Part shown: piece after piece, positions 50,701-62,035 of the stretch
Layout of the letters: every line of letters begins with the position of its first letter
How positions within the stretch are numbered: position 1 is the first letter of the stretch
Source: Trichoplusia ni
Lineage: Eukaryota; Arthropoda; Insecta; Lepidoptera; Noctuidae
Length of the DNA: 64,000 nt
Assembly (NCBI RefSeq): GCF_003590095.1
Contig: NC_039483.1
Coordinates: 2,976,001-3,040,000, forward strand
Reading direction: 5' to 3'
Notes under the pieces: generated by a model
The model's database searches: none
Told to the model about the DNA's origin: nothing
The model's input: only the letters and a program-made list of their open reading frames with translations
Made by a program: the position numbers and the translations under genes

Positions 50701-53700
50701 GAGATTTACTAAACATTCTCCGTTATGAAGAAAAGGAAAAATCTTAAAAAAAAAATTGCTACCTAAATACATTTTCTACGCATCAAAATAGGAATTACAA
50801 CAAAAACAAAAGCTACTCTAACAGTTTGTCAAAACGCATCACTAATCCGTTTCAACCTGACACCAAAATCACGTTCGTAACTCGATACATCGAGTAGAAT
50901 CGATTAGGTAGGGACGCCCCACTAGTGCGCTAATCTGTTACGGTGGCTCGCTGACATCATTTATTATCTGTGCGCGGTAATAGACAATAATGGTTATGTA
51001 GTTATTTGTAATTACGCGGGAAAATAGAGAAGCTTTTAGGCATTTGGAGGGCTTTTAGCTTAACTAAGGGTTGGTTATGAGACATTGGATTAGTTTGGCG
51101 AATGGGGCGAAATTAATTCACATTCGCTCTGGTTTCATTGTTAATAATTTTTGTTGCACAATGAAAATAAATATTACAAACCTTTTTTAGTTTTAAAGAC
51201 TTGTGATTTTGGTAATTTTTACAAATCTTATTCACTTATTTCAGGCTGGTTTTGAAAACATATTCGCCACGTGTGGTAGAAACATAATGATTAACAAGTT
51301 AAGTGCTTATCAAAACCTGTATTCAGCTGAATCTGGTAAGGCTAGAAGTTGAGCACAACGTATTTTGGGATCACGTTGAGGAGTTTTTGCGGCGTTTTCT
51401 CTCTTACAGCCAGAGTACTTGAATAATGGTAAAGGGTAAGTAAACTGTCCATTTCGAACTTTTAAAATAAGCTAATTAGAAGTCTAGACAGATTGATGAT
51501 AGTCTATTGCTGGAATGTGTGACATTGTAAATAATCTAGGATCATGGCAGTGCGACTAGCAAGTCTTTTACAAAATAACGGCCGTAAAATAAGTAAACGT
51601 GATTTTTAAACAGCTAGTTTTTTCAGTGACGTTTAGGAATTGGAGTTTGGTTTTTAATCATAAAAGGGATCAAATCTCTTCTGTGACCCGATAGCAAAAC
51701 AACGACTTATTGAACTTGTTTAATTTTTTGGGAAATCTGATTGTTCTAATCGACTTCTGCTGTAGGTTTCTTGCGTGGGAATTTTTATGCCCTGTATTTT
51801 GTTTGTTTGTTTCAGATTCAACCGGAGTCTTTTAAGGACAGTAAATCAAATCTTCTTCATCCAATACTTATAGATGATCTTTATTAGAGACTGCGGTTGG
51901 ATCTGAAACTAGTCGGACAATCCCGATGGGTATGTGCGAAATAACGTTTATAGAGTTAAGTATTCACCTCTGGGTGGTGTGGTCCTGTCTTGCGGCCGCT
52001 GCCAGTACCACGGCGCCGGCACTAGTCCGCCGTACCGGCCCGCCAGCGCACTCCATTGTGATATCAGACCCAATCTGTAACAACACATAAGTATTAATAT
52101 TGGAAAAACTTTCAATTATTAACAATGCTCGGGACATTTTTTTAATCATTTATTGAATAAATTGGCGGTTTTTATCCCAATGGATACGTCAACCCTATCA
52201 TGCCGTGCGCTGACTGCTACATAAGGGACATATATTAAAAATATTTTATGTTTTTGTGTACGGCAATGATAAATAGAAAAAAAATCTTAGAAGTTCGATG
52301 TATTTTAAATTGACATCAATATAATTTATAAAAGGATATTTAATCTACATCAATCGATTGTGGAAGTCAACCACTGACCCACCACAAAATTTTAATAATT
52401 ATTTTCATCTTAGTAATGTTCGAAACAACTTAAACGACAATTTTAGAGTTTTTTATCTGTAACTTGATATAACCTAGGTAATATTATCCACGTTATAATG
52501 CTCGCACTACCCGCGTCGCAATCCCCTAAAACTGTCATAAGCCTATCCAAAAACTCTGTATAAGAAGCCGATACTTCATCGAAAATTCACACTTAAGCCA
52601 TCAGGAATAAGGGTGTAAAACCAAAATTGATTTTTTTAACTAATCAATGTCAAAAAAGTGACGCATATCAACAGACTTCGCCCATATTCTGAAATAACGC
52701 CTCAGTTAACGAAATTAACAGAAAATTCAGAGACACAATCATTCAGTCCAATTTGCGACACTTGCGGTTTCGTACAGATAAATTACTCTCAATTTTTACT
52801 AATATTATTTGTTCTTATCCAAGGTCCCATTTTGCAAACATTTCAACGTTCAGCTATCACGGTTAATGAGATACGACCTAGTGATTGACAGACGGACGGT
52901 AACCGGTGCATCAGTAACAAACTTACTTATTTATCCATCGATTTTTAACCTTTAGATAAGCAACCCTAAAAAAACTTTGTACCTAAATCAAATAAACTTT
53001 TTACAGAGAAAAAAAAGCGTGACTAAAACAAACGTTGGCACTTTCGAAAGAAAGCAATATAAAGCAAGAGAGGCGATAAATCACTTTGTACGAAAACGCG
53101 GGAAAATGTTAGATTCTAGAGTAGTCCCTATTGTTAAAAACAAGCTTTCTCGCTTACCGAGCGATCGCGGGCCACGTATAAATATCGATTGTTGGCAAAG
53201 AGGATTGCAGCACTACGCTCCGGGGACGGTATAGTTCCCGCTAGTGATGAGCTAGGTTGTCGATTTTTAGTGGACGGTTTTTTACTTTTAGTTAGAATGA
53301 TTTTTGTTGGCTGTGTTTTTTATTTGGAGATGTTGAAGGTAAATATATAGTTGTTCTAAAAATATTAAAATGTGGTGTGTCCTTGTTTTAAAATTGAGTG
53401 TGACGTGAGGTGAGAAAATTTTAACTACATAATTTTCTAATAAAATCATTAGCTCTTAGACTTCCTGGGATATTAAAATCCAATATTTTTTGTGGTTAAA
53501 ATTTTAGTGCAATCAAATGCACAAAAAGATAAGATCTGTAGTAACATTTGTTCGGGTCTACGTGCTACGGTGCTACAACTCACTACGCGCTACGCCGTAA
53601 CCCGTAGCAAGAGCAAATATCTACACTGGAATCTTGATTTCACAAACCGCTTGAGATTTTTATATTATTTGTGTTTGATTTTGTTTATCATTATGTATGT

Positions 53701-56700
53701 CAGTAAAAAAATATTCAATTCTGTTTTTCAGTTCACTTATCACTGCTAATCATACTCTTCCCTCTGCGAGTGACAATTACCTCCATATTACCCCATCGCT
53801 TGTTCAACTTGTCCCACCACTACAATGTTCAATATTTCCCCATTTCGCTGCAAGTTTTATTTTGTATCGATACTCGGAATAACAATAACGATTGCGAGTC
53901 TTTTATCGACAATATTTTATTGTTGAAAACTATCGGTACAGTATAATGGGGAAATATTCGTATAGCGCTTATTTTGAAGCTTTTGTAGACTACTCTCACT
54001 TGGGGTAAGAGATTGGTGTTTATATATTGGCCCTTGAATGATGATTTGTTCTTTCAGATCCTCTTTAGTTTTTTTGTAGATGGGTATGATTTCTGCTAAT
54101 TTTCGTGTCTATGAAAGTTATTTGACAAAATGAATATTGAATTTCTTTAAAGAGGTACTTGAAATGAGTCTTTAATTTTAAACAAAAGTATTTAATTAAA
54201 TTATTGTTGTGTTTGTAAGTAGATTGTAATGAAAATATAAGAAATATTCGATAAGCTGTGCTATAGTATAATTTAATCTCAAATGTTATTTTAATGAATC
54301 TCAGTTCCATCAGTGTGTAGAAGGACTAATAAATACGAACCCCAAAATAACCTGCTACTAAGCAGACAATAAGCTAAACCATCCAATTAACTCCTAATAC
54401 AAAACCCGATATAGTCTCAAAACCATTAAACTTACGAAAATCAATAAGAAGTGAAATCTAAAAAAGGAGAGTCGGTCGCTCCGCATTACGCAGTAATCCC
54501 GGCGACGTACTCCGCGCAAATTCCATTACACGATAAAACGACGCGCTGAAACGGAGCGCAACGCCGGCGTCTGATTGGTCGGCACACCGCGCCCTGATTG
54601 GCTCACTCACAAACCCCGCCTCCCGCCGAGGGTATAAAAATCGATGCGCAGCGTTCACTTATTCTTTTTGCCGTCGCACGTCGAGAAACACTTTTCACTT
54701 GTTACTAATAATAGCGTTTGTGCTACCTTTTTATGGGTTAAAGTGTTTAGTTGTATCCGTTGTCCGTTCAGAGACGGGGTTCTTTTGTTACTACAGATAG
54801 GGTATGCCTTTAAAAGCGTGTCTTTTCAATTTCAGGTTTTAAGATGATAGTGTGCGGTGTAAGTGAAGGCTCTCGGGGCGGCGCTCTCGGTGCTTTCGTA
54901 CAATAGGCTTTGTTTGCAACTAACTTGTAGTTGCTGAACTCGCACTGACTCTATCGATTTGTTTGGCGGCTGTGTATTGAGTCTGTATCTGTATTGAAAT
55001 GCACACGTCTACATCTGCACAATTACATGCTTACCATTTACAATATTATGGACAAATAAGTCTTATGAGTCGTTAGGCCAAATAAGAGTTTTTTAGATTC
55101 ATATACTTAATGCTCGACTATGTACGCCCCAATTCTGTGAATATGAATGTAGAAAAGTTTTAGGCATTGATCATTGCCAGACACAGATTCCAATAGTTGG
55201 AATCTCGGGTTTACTAACCTCGTTTTCTTAGAATAATTGACAAAAAATGTTCTACAACGAAGGTTTTTTTACAAAAGCGAGAGCGAGAGTAGAGGAATTT
55301 CATCATTTATGCATTCATTTTTCTGTCTCCTGAAACTATAATGCATACTGAATCTTACTGCTGTTTACAACATCTTCTTGTATGCTATAACTTCATTGAT
55401 ATTTACTATACCATAAAGGCAAGCTTAAGACAGACTACAGGATCGTACTACCTATTGTTACACAAACATTAAGATCTAGATACAACAGCATCCAAGTCTA
55501 GCCATCACTTAGAATATATGATCGTTATTCAGCTCTTCATCTAGGCATAGGCGTTACATTGTGAAGCGAAGCTATTCTGTATGTACGTCACGTCCTTTTA
55601 GTATCATGTAGCCAGGATTTGACTAATACTGTGACAGAATATATGGACCTGAATCTTTGACTGTTTAAAAATACATAAAGAACAAAACTGCTCTTGTTTT
55701 CGCAGTTGAAATATTGAAAAATCAGTACCTATTCCATTCTAAAAAAGATTCCATCTAAAAAAAATGTATCTGTTTTTTTTTTAGGAAATGTAACCGTAAT
55801 TCAATAATCATGGTCATGTCAGTTCAAAACACAGAAAAAATGAACGACAAGTTTAAAAAAACCTTTACAAAAACCAAATGAAATTCTCAGACACAAAAAA
55901 AAAAAATCAACATTCCCAACTCTTTATAATATTAAAGAAACCGGTCAGGTATGAGACGGTAAGCACTTTCCCCCAAGATACATTTTACCCCACGATACAT
56001 AAGCCGAGCATTCCTTTATAAAAATCAAAACACCCTTATATGAAATCGTCTAAACCAATAAGTAGGTAAGCTTCCCCTAACCTAAGATTGTATATAGACG
56101 AAGGAGCGAGTGTGGTACAAGTCATAAAAGAGATATTTTTAGGTAGAGTCTCGAATAATAATGAATAATATTATTATTATAAAAGCTGAATAGATTTTTG
56201 TACGTTTTATTGACTGCGCTCATGTTACAGACTACAAATGCGTATTGTAGATTTCTTTTTTCTGTTATGAAAGTCTGCCATCTTGCTCTAATACTCAACG
56301 CATCTTTACCTCTTGATCCTTTGCGAATCTGTGCTATACAAACTAGGTGTTTAGTAGAGTATTAACTAAAACAAAGCATTTTAAAATTACATTATTTACA
56401 TAAGTATCTGATATGAAACAGAGCCCCCAAAACCACATGAAATATTCCATCCAAACTTCAATTATTTTCTCCGCTATCGCTCAAAACTTGGCCCACACGC
56501 CATGCATTAAATTATTTACATTTAACGCTGTTGGAAGTGGCCAGATCGACGCGGGGACGCATTCAAGATGTCGGCTCTTACCCCATTAGCCGTGGAGGGG
56601 GAACTCGTTACCCCGCGCAAAAACGACGAACATTTCCAATACTTATGTTGGTAAGACTGGTATCTTGTTAAGTCTGTTTCATTCTGGTTTTGAAATCGCT

Positions 56701-59700
56701 GCGCTGGTTTTTTTTTAATGAATTTATGTTGGTATTCTTTTAAGGTCAAAATTTACAACGCTTATGTTTTTGTGTTAAAAGTTTAAGAAATGGGGCTCGC
56801 TTATATTAGTTTTGGTACGTTTTACTTAATCATTGGGACGATTGGAAGAAGTGCAAACGACTTTGCCGAACAAATGAAACCTTTTAGTCATCTTCTATTA
56901 CATGGACAACGAACTAGTGACATTTTTCCTGGAAATTACCAATGAAATCCAGCACCTTGTAGTCTAAGCAAGGTTCTAGGAACTACCATCAAAGGTCTAA
57001 CAAACATCTTACCAACATCACCCATATTCGATCTCACACCAGATCAACAATACCGCCCAAAATAGTCAATACCTCCGAATTACATCAAACAAAACCATTC
57101 AACCTCAGTGAATATAAAAATCAATATCGGTTAAACCTGCAAATCCCGGGTGAATACAGGAACATCGTAAATAACTCCAGCGACACATAATATGGGATCA
57201 ACCCTGTCCCGGTTACGAGGGTGCTAGCCTACTCCTAAAACGGAAATTTAGTTTCCTGATAAGGTTTGGTATTGGTATTAAGGTTGTATAACATATAAAA
57301 ACGGACAATACGAGTTGGATTTGTGATACTAAGGATTCTGTAATTTAGACTAAGGAAAACAAACACGTTTTTATGACTCTACCAACTGTTTTTGAGAAAT
57401 GATTTTTATTCTTATTATTAATTGTTGTTACATCAGCAACATGTAAACGAATAACAAAACGATAAAGGTTCTTTCAATGTCTAAAATTCACGGAAACCTG
57501 AGAAATGACTACGATAAAGGTTCGTTATTTCGTTAAATTTAATAGCCACCATATATTGTGTGGCCATATCTGTATTTTGTGAAACTCTACAATTTATTCA
57601 CTGAAATACCAATTGGTTTACTAAAATTTCCATAAAAATCTTTTTCACTTACCAGGTATGTTACACAACGATAAAGTAATTACACCAACATCAATTAGCA
57701 GCTACTAATCCGGATCAACAAAAAAATAAATCGTTTAATCCCACAAAAACTAGGACGTATGAATATTCAACAAATTCACGTTAAAAACTCCAATTAACAT
57801 CAAAACCATTTAGTTAATTAACAGCCGAAATGGCTTATACAAAATTATTCACCCCAATTCGTCTAATCTGTGACTTGACAACGTATTTTTTACTTAATTA
57901 GCACGGCGTCAAAACAAGGATAACACAGATTATAAATAAAAAAAGTTGTGAGGAAGATGGAGACAATGACAGATCGTTTACACAGCCAACAAAATGTCCC
58001 GCCATTGTAAATTAAGATGGGGAAAGAGGGAAAAGGCGCGAAAAAAATGCTCACAGATGTTGAATTTTCGTGGGGATTTTGTTATTTTAATAGCGAGATC
58101 TTTTTTGTACATGAGTCTTTATTTCTGGTTTTCATCCCAGACTAAAATCATAATTCACGTCAGTGAATGAACTAACTAGACTAATTTCGGTATATAGCCT
58201 AAATACTATATATATATCGCATTAAAAACTGTATGTATAATAAATAGTATTTGGACACATTTGAATTCAGCAACAGCCATTTTTTTTCCATATAACAGTA
58301 TGTTAAGATTAAAATATAATAATAAAATCAAAACAAGCAACAAACGTCACAAAAACTCAAAGAACGTCAGCCATCTTGTCAACGAAACGTCAAGTCATCT
58401 AAATTGTAATTTGTTGTCACTTCTCTATTGAGGCAGCTTTAGGGTCGTAGATAAAAGGCCTGGTTTGTAAGACAGCTGATTAAATGGGCCCGACCGTATT
58501 TAAGCAGTGTAGGGATTCTGTTTTACGTCGGCTATTCTTGTTTGCGAGGCAATGACTTGGGAAGGGTATAAGATGTTTATTAGGCTGTCATTGTGGATTT
58601 TGTATGTGTTCTTTTAGTTTGATTGTGTTGTTTTGTGTTTAGATAGGTTTTTTGTTGATTTTGGTTGTGATTTGTTACTATATATGTAGTTTGAGATCTG
58701 TTTTTTCTTGTATTTATTTTATGAAATTAATTTGAACGTCTGTCTAATCTTATCTCGGGCTATTTTGGGATCAGCGTTTTCTGGATCTAGCTGCTGTCTA
58801 TTTGACCTTATCACTTTTATGGGTCATCGTAGCCCAGGCTAGTCTGGGCCAATAGCTTGATGTTAAATCTGATCAAGAAGTGTTTTAAAAACTCCATGTT
58901 TATTGCACTTATTTTATGGCAATCCCGATAAATACGCGTGAATAAACCGTTACATCATATTTTAATAATAATATCCTATTCTACCTATTCACCACCATAT
59001 CCATCAAAAAACTACTTTTACAATAACACCTAACTCATTGAAATAAACAAATGAATATCACACACGTCCCAAATCTCAAAAATATACTCTAAATACCTTT
59101 TAAACAACTACTCCTCCGAAACACATTTCTAATCCACTTAGATTCTTAATAATAAGCCTTGTGGCAAGCCCTTTTAACTCGTCAATCGATCTGAAGCTCG
59201 TTAACTCTGGTCGAGAGTTAATAGACTAGGATATTACGCTAAACTTGTACTGAGGCGAGCTAGGTTTAAAACGATCTTATTCGGACTGTGCTGCGTTTGA
59301 ACTGTTTAGCTACTGGCGTTGGTTACTGGCCGGTGATAGAAGCTGAAGTACTTTAGTGGAGGTCTGCTGTTTTATTTTTGACGATATTTGTTATTTATTT
59401 TATAAAAAAAGAAAGAGAAATTAAGGAAATATACAATTTCTTGCTAATTAACTTAATGAATACAACTCTGAACAAATTGTAAATGGTTGACTAAAATTGT
59501 TAAAATAAAATATCTGCAAAACACGCTTTTCTACTTCACATACATTAAGTTGGGCAAAGGCCTCCCCACTCTTCTTCCACTGGTCTCTCTCATGAGCCAA
59601 TGTGAATTGAACTACTCACGGAACCCACTAAGTATTCGTACCTACTTAACTCGAGTAGCAGACGTACGAGTCCAGTAACTATCCCGTGTGAACGCGCAAT

Positions 59701-60441
59701 TTATCTGAGATTAAGTCTGCCACAAACGCGTCGGTCGACCGACAATCGATCCTGGCATTATCCAGACCAAACAAGTGGCCAGTTACTATCCTGAATAGAT
59801 TATCGAGTTTAAACCCACGCATATTGCGGTTTGTACGAGATTCAGTTTCGGGTATGATTTCTTTACTAGGAGTTAAAGAAATGTAGAGTTAAAAATTCGT
59901 TGCCTAAAGAATTTAGATCTTGATATGTTTTATATTTCGTATACTATCAAGAATAATCTCTTATATGTGCAATCTATATTTGTAAGTTTTACTAAAAGAT
60001 GGAGAAATCATGTCTTATTACCTTTGAATCAGTATTTTTCAAGCCAGACCTTCCAAAAATGTAAAATTCTCGTTTTCCTTTTTCCTTTCTCCCCTACAGA
60101 TTATTGGCTCAAAGAAATAATGAAATGTGTTAGATCAATAAAAACATTTCTCACCTGGACAACATAGCATCATTTGCACTTCCAAAGTGATTAGCAGCCA
60201 GCGCCGCTTCCAGAACATTGGATTCTCTTCTCGGCTCTGCTCTATTCAATATAGAGCTGATAGAAAAACTGGTATACGGAGCTGATCCAGTCGCCTTCTC
60301 TTCTTTGTCCTTCTTCAACTCATAGAAGGGACTTTTCTGGTCTTTTCTAGAAGGTGAGGAGGTGATGTCGGGGCTGCTTGCGCCGGAGACCACGTTCACC
60401 TCGATGTCTCGGTCGTCTTGCGATGAAACGGGCGAGTCCAT
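47098..60441 (-). CDS. Hmx: Hmx/Nkx5-family homeobox transcription factor, three coding exons
   Basis: A nuclear DNA-binding regulator; the Hmx (H6/Nkx5) family acts in neural and sensory development. CDS is join(60155-60441, 51968-52074, 47098-47735) on the minus strand, 1,032 nt, 343 residues. Both introns are GT-AG and the phases fit exactly: exon 1 leaves AG, exon 2 supplies A; exon 2 leaves G, exon 3 supplies AA. Order of parts: Ser-rich N-terminus; eh1-like FSISSIL at residues 59-65, which in other homeoproteins recruits Groucho; a Trp-rich segment at 97-131; Ser/Pro/Arg-rich 143-170; acidic 183-201; homeodomain 210-269 with F8, W48, F49, Q50, N51; conserved AAELEAAN...VRVPILYHE tail at 270-294; Pro/Gln-rich C-terminus. 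The homeodomain and its tail are what identify Hmx. The start is the first in-frame ATG and has a good context (AACAAAATGG). The family is known to prefer CAAGTG-type sites. Upstream non-coding exons cannot be excluded. Confidence 0.93.
48261..48360. repeat. Ten-unit array with exact 10-bp period, CCGAA core
   Basis: Ten consecutive 10-mers beginning GCCGAATGAT, TCCGAATGTT, GCCGAGCACA and ending ACCGAACTGT. Columns 3-4 are CG in all ten units, column 5 is A in nine, column 6 is A in seven; the other columns vary freely. It lies in Hmx intron 2. Conserved core with unconstrained filler at one helical turn looks more like phased protein-binding sites than a fresh satellite. Confidence 0.85.
48620..48840. 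promoter_or_regulatory. TGCTAAT-rich putative intronic enhancer
   Basis: Non-repetitive AT-rich stretch of Hmx intron 2 with three TGCTAAT motifs (near 48636, 48690 and 48761), several TAAT/ATTA cores and an ATGCATA. This resembles a conserved developmental enhancer, but conservation cannot be tested here. Confidence 0.3.
50205..50480. promoter_or_regulatory. CpG-rich intronic patch with strand-composition switch
   Basis: CpG-dense part of Hmx intron 2 (CGACCGCGCGACATC, GGCGCGAACCGATTCG, TGTCGCGAGTTGG). The left flank is A/C-rich and the right flank G/T-rich. Best guess: an enhancer or bidirectional initiation site. Confidence 0.35.
51812..51945. mobile_element. CTAGTTTCGGACCCAA-family element next to Hmx exon 2
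   Basis: TCAGATTCAACCGGAGTC and TTGGATCTGAAACTAGTCGG form the inverted ends; CAATCCCGATGGGTA follows. It ends only about 20 bp from the donor of Hmx exon 2. Confidence 0.6.
51968..52074 (-). CDS. Hmx: Hmx coding exon 2 (107-nt Trp-rich exon)
   Basis: A short exon found by phase logic. The acceptor reads GTTACAG|ATTGGG at 52075/52074 and the donor CAGAG|GTGAATA at 51968/51967. With one base joined to exon 1 and one base left for exon 3 it encodes 35 full codons, residues 97-131. They begin LGLISQWSALAGRYGG and include a PWYWQRP stretch. The exon is GC-rich (about two thirds by eye) inside AT-rich intron. Without it exons 1 and 3 cannot join in frame, so it looks constitutive. I do not recognise a named domain in it. 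Confidence 0.87.
52755..52975 (+). repeat. Dispersed repeat, same family, copy 4 (Hmx intron 1)
   Basis: GTTCAGCTATCACGGTTAAT, GAGATACGACCTAGTGATTG, ACAGACGGACGG and a terminal CAACCCTAAAAAAA. Confidence 0.55.
54571..54660 (+). promoter_or_regulatory. TATA/CCAAT promoter-like module inside Hmx intron 1
   Basis: On the + strand, antisense to Hmx: two CTGATTGG (inverted CCAAT) boxes at 54571-54578 and 54594-54601, a CCCCGCC box near 54615, TATAAAAA at 54633-54640, and an initiator-like TTCACTT near 54655. The left flank is A/C-rich and the right flank G/T-rich. No coding frame of note lies downstream; an acceptor-like TTTCAATTTCAG ends near 54836. It could drive a non-coding RNA or be an enhancer core. 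Confidence 0.5.
58916..58966 (+). repeat. CTAGTTTCGGACCCAA-family tail fragment
   Basis: GGCAATCCCGATAAATACGC GTGA, followed by AAACCGTTACATCAT, corresponds to the tail present in the 34.8-kb copy. Confidence 0.55.
59548..59596 (-). mobile_element. RTE-like fragment, very short
   Basis: TTGGGCAAAGGCCTCCCCAC...CTTCCACTGGTCTCTCTC matches the inverted terminal part of the 16-kb RTE copy. It lies in Hmx intron 1. Confidence 0.5.
60155..60441 (-). CDS. Hmx: Hmx coding exon 1 (N-terminus, eh1-like motif)
   Basis: Encodes residues 1-95 plus two bases of codon 96. The donor reads CCAG|GTGAGA at 60155/60154. It contains the eh1-like FSISSIL motif and a short Lys/Glu-rich run (residues 43-50) before it. 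The open frame extends only two codons into the intron, so the exon end rests on the donor and on phase agreement with exon 2. Confidence 0.92.
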
Positions 60442-60474
60442 TTTGTTCGGTTACTGCTTCATTTTATGATTGCC
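60442..60474 (-). other. Hmx: Hmx 5' UTR, minimum extent
   Basis: Sequence immediately upstream of the Hmx ATG. It has no in-frame ATG and carries a three-codon upstream ORF. A weak acceptor-like TTCTCGTTACCAG ends at 60475, so this may be the start of a 5' UTR exon whose first part lies further upstream. The transcription start was not located. Confidence 0.35.
60451..60462 (-). promoter_or_regulatory. Minimal upstream ORF before the Hmx start
   Basis: ATGAAGCAGTAA on the minus strand encodes Met-Lys-Gln and stops nine bases before the Hmx ATG. In such positions a uORF can lower translation of the main frame. Whether it lies in the mature leader depends on the unknown transcription start. 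Confidence 0.45.
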
Positions 60475-61579
60475 TGGTAACGAGAATAATATTTATTAAG
60501 ACTTTTTTAAGTCCTGGTTAAAAAAAATTAACACCTTGTTTCGCGGAGGTTTCACAATTTTCATTTACAGCGAGATAAAATAAATGCAAAGAACACAAAT
60601 AGGAGAGCTTGCAAACTAAACAAGTTTTATGACTATTAATAAAAATATGCTTATCATTATTCCAAAAGCTTTTGATCTCTACTATAATAACATAACTAAC
60701 AACCAAACTTAACATCCTCAAATAAAACAAAGTTTTGAAGACCTACCCTCGGAAGACGTTTACCATGATCAATAATTCAGAGTATTTAAGTGCGTTATTG
60801 TTCTTAGCCCGATCTGATCCCATCCCGGGGGTACCGGCTAATATTGCGAGGGTTTCAACCCCCATTGTTTAAATAAATAATGAATAATAAGGATATCTGA
60901 TGAAAAAGAATTTTCGGATAATCGCCTTGGATCTGGTTTGAGATGTTTCAGTTTTGTTTTGTCTTAAGGTCTATTTAATCTATTTATGTTAATGCGTTTA
61001 TGATTTACTAACTGGCTTTGTCGGTTTGTCAGTATAGTGGGTAGTTATAAGGAAAAGTCAAATAAAATCAATGATCAAATGCAATGCTTGACCTGAAACT
61101 AGGTTGACTTGAGTTTTTGAGAAACCCCTCGCTCCACAAGGTCTACGTTAACGTTAAAATAAACACACTGTTTGTTACATCATACTCTAATCCACGTGAC
61201 TTCTTTTAAATAGACATGTTCTTTCTCATTCCCTTCAGTTCTTTCAGAACTGCAAGAGTCCTACTGTGAGAGCACACAGTTCTATCACAAATTGAGATCT
61301 GTTCTTTTTGGTAGAACTCGTTTGGGACTGTACGAATCAGGAAAGTTTCTCTTCGTTTCCCTACAACTTGAATACCCCTTTCCCAAATAAAAGTATCTAT
61401 TTTATTTTCTCCCGTTAACATTCGTACACAATTTGTATGTCTCATTTTGGTTGTATCAAAGCCTTTGCGTATTGGGAACTTTTTTGGCTTCCTGTTTATG
61501 AAACCTTTTTGGTAATACTGTAATTACTTCAATAAAAATAAAACCACTTAATTTAAAATACTCATTATATAAAAAAACA

Positions 61580-61850
61580 ACTCATTACAGTCTCAATAAC
61601 AGTTGGCAATTATTAAAACCGCTGTAATTAAACGGAAAGCTGTCAAAAAATGATCAAATGAATTAATGAAAAACGAATGGTTTCGGTAACAAAACGGCCG
61701 TGATGTCTACAATATGGCAATTTATGATAAATGCAACGCCAAACGAGCAATTTCCAGTGAATGCCATGTTTTCAGCGGCAAATTGCGATTTTCACAGTTG
61801 GAGAATTATGTAGCATCGATTTGGACATGGTCCCGAATTGGAGTGTTTGT
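61580..61850. promoter_or_regulatory. Candidate upstream regulatory stretch of Hmx
   Basis: About 1.1-1.4 kb upstream of the Hmx start. Non-repetitive, with GTAATTAAAC and GAATTAATGA homeodomain cores and several CpG-containing words, unlike its repeat-bearing neighbours. Function inferred from position and composition only. Confidence 0.25.
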
Positions 61851-61995
61851 GAAGCTGTGTATTGTAGCAAGTAGCTATGAAATTTAAACTTTATTCGGCA
61901 TGAATTATTTCATGACTGCCTTTAGAATTTTGCCTTTACTAATGTGACTTTTTCCAATGCTATTGAATATTGATTGTTCTCAGTCACCATTGACA

Positions 61996-62035
61996 AATCG
62001 CATTGGGCTAGCATGGTGATCAATGCTCAAATCTT
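61996..62035 (+). mobile_element. RTE-like fragment, very short
   Basis: CGCATTGGGCTAGCATGGTG ATC resembles an RTE ORF end (R-I-G-L-A-W-W). About 40 bp only, so tentative. Confidence 0.35.

Larger units (their letters stand above)
47736..51967 (-). other. Hmx: Hmx intron 2
   Basis: 4,232-bp GT-AG intron. Contains the ten-unit 10-bp array, a TGCTAAT-rich stretch, a CpG-rich patch with composition switch near 50,230, a second switch near 50,930, and one MITE close to the donor. Confidence 0.88.
52075..60154 (-). other. Hmx: Hmx intron 1
   Basis: 8,080-bp GT-AG intron. Contains a LINE-type tail, the antisense promoter-like module at 54.6 kb, composition switches near 53,230, 58,420 and 59,180, a CTAGTTTCGG-family tail and an RTE scrap. 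No further coding exon is needed by the splice phases. Confidence 0.87.

Noticed and set aside
53492..53882. Two overlapping + strand frames in Hmx intron 1
   Set aside because: AT-rich, no motif, antisense to the gene, no splice or start context worth the call.
8101..58382. Recurring AAnATGGC (Pho/YY1-like) words
   Set aside because: About eleven copies by eye against roughly eight expected for seven fixed bases in 64 kb of both strands; not a clear excess.
61206..61445. 79-codon minus-strand frame upstream of Hmx
   Set aside because: No recognisable domain. It could be an exon of a neighbour, but nothing in the flanks supports this.
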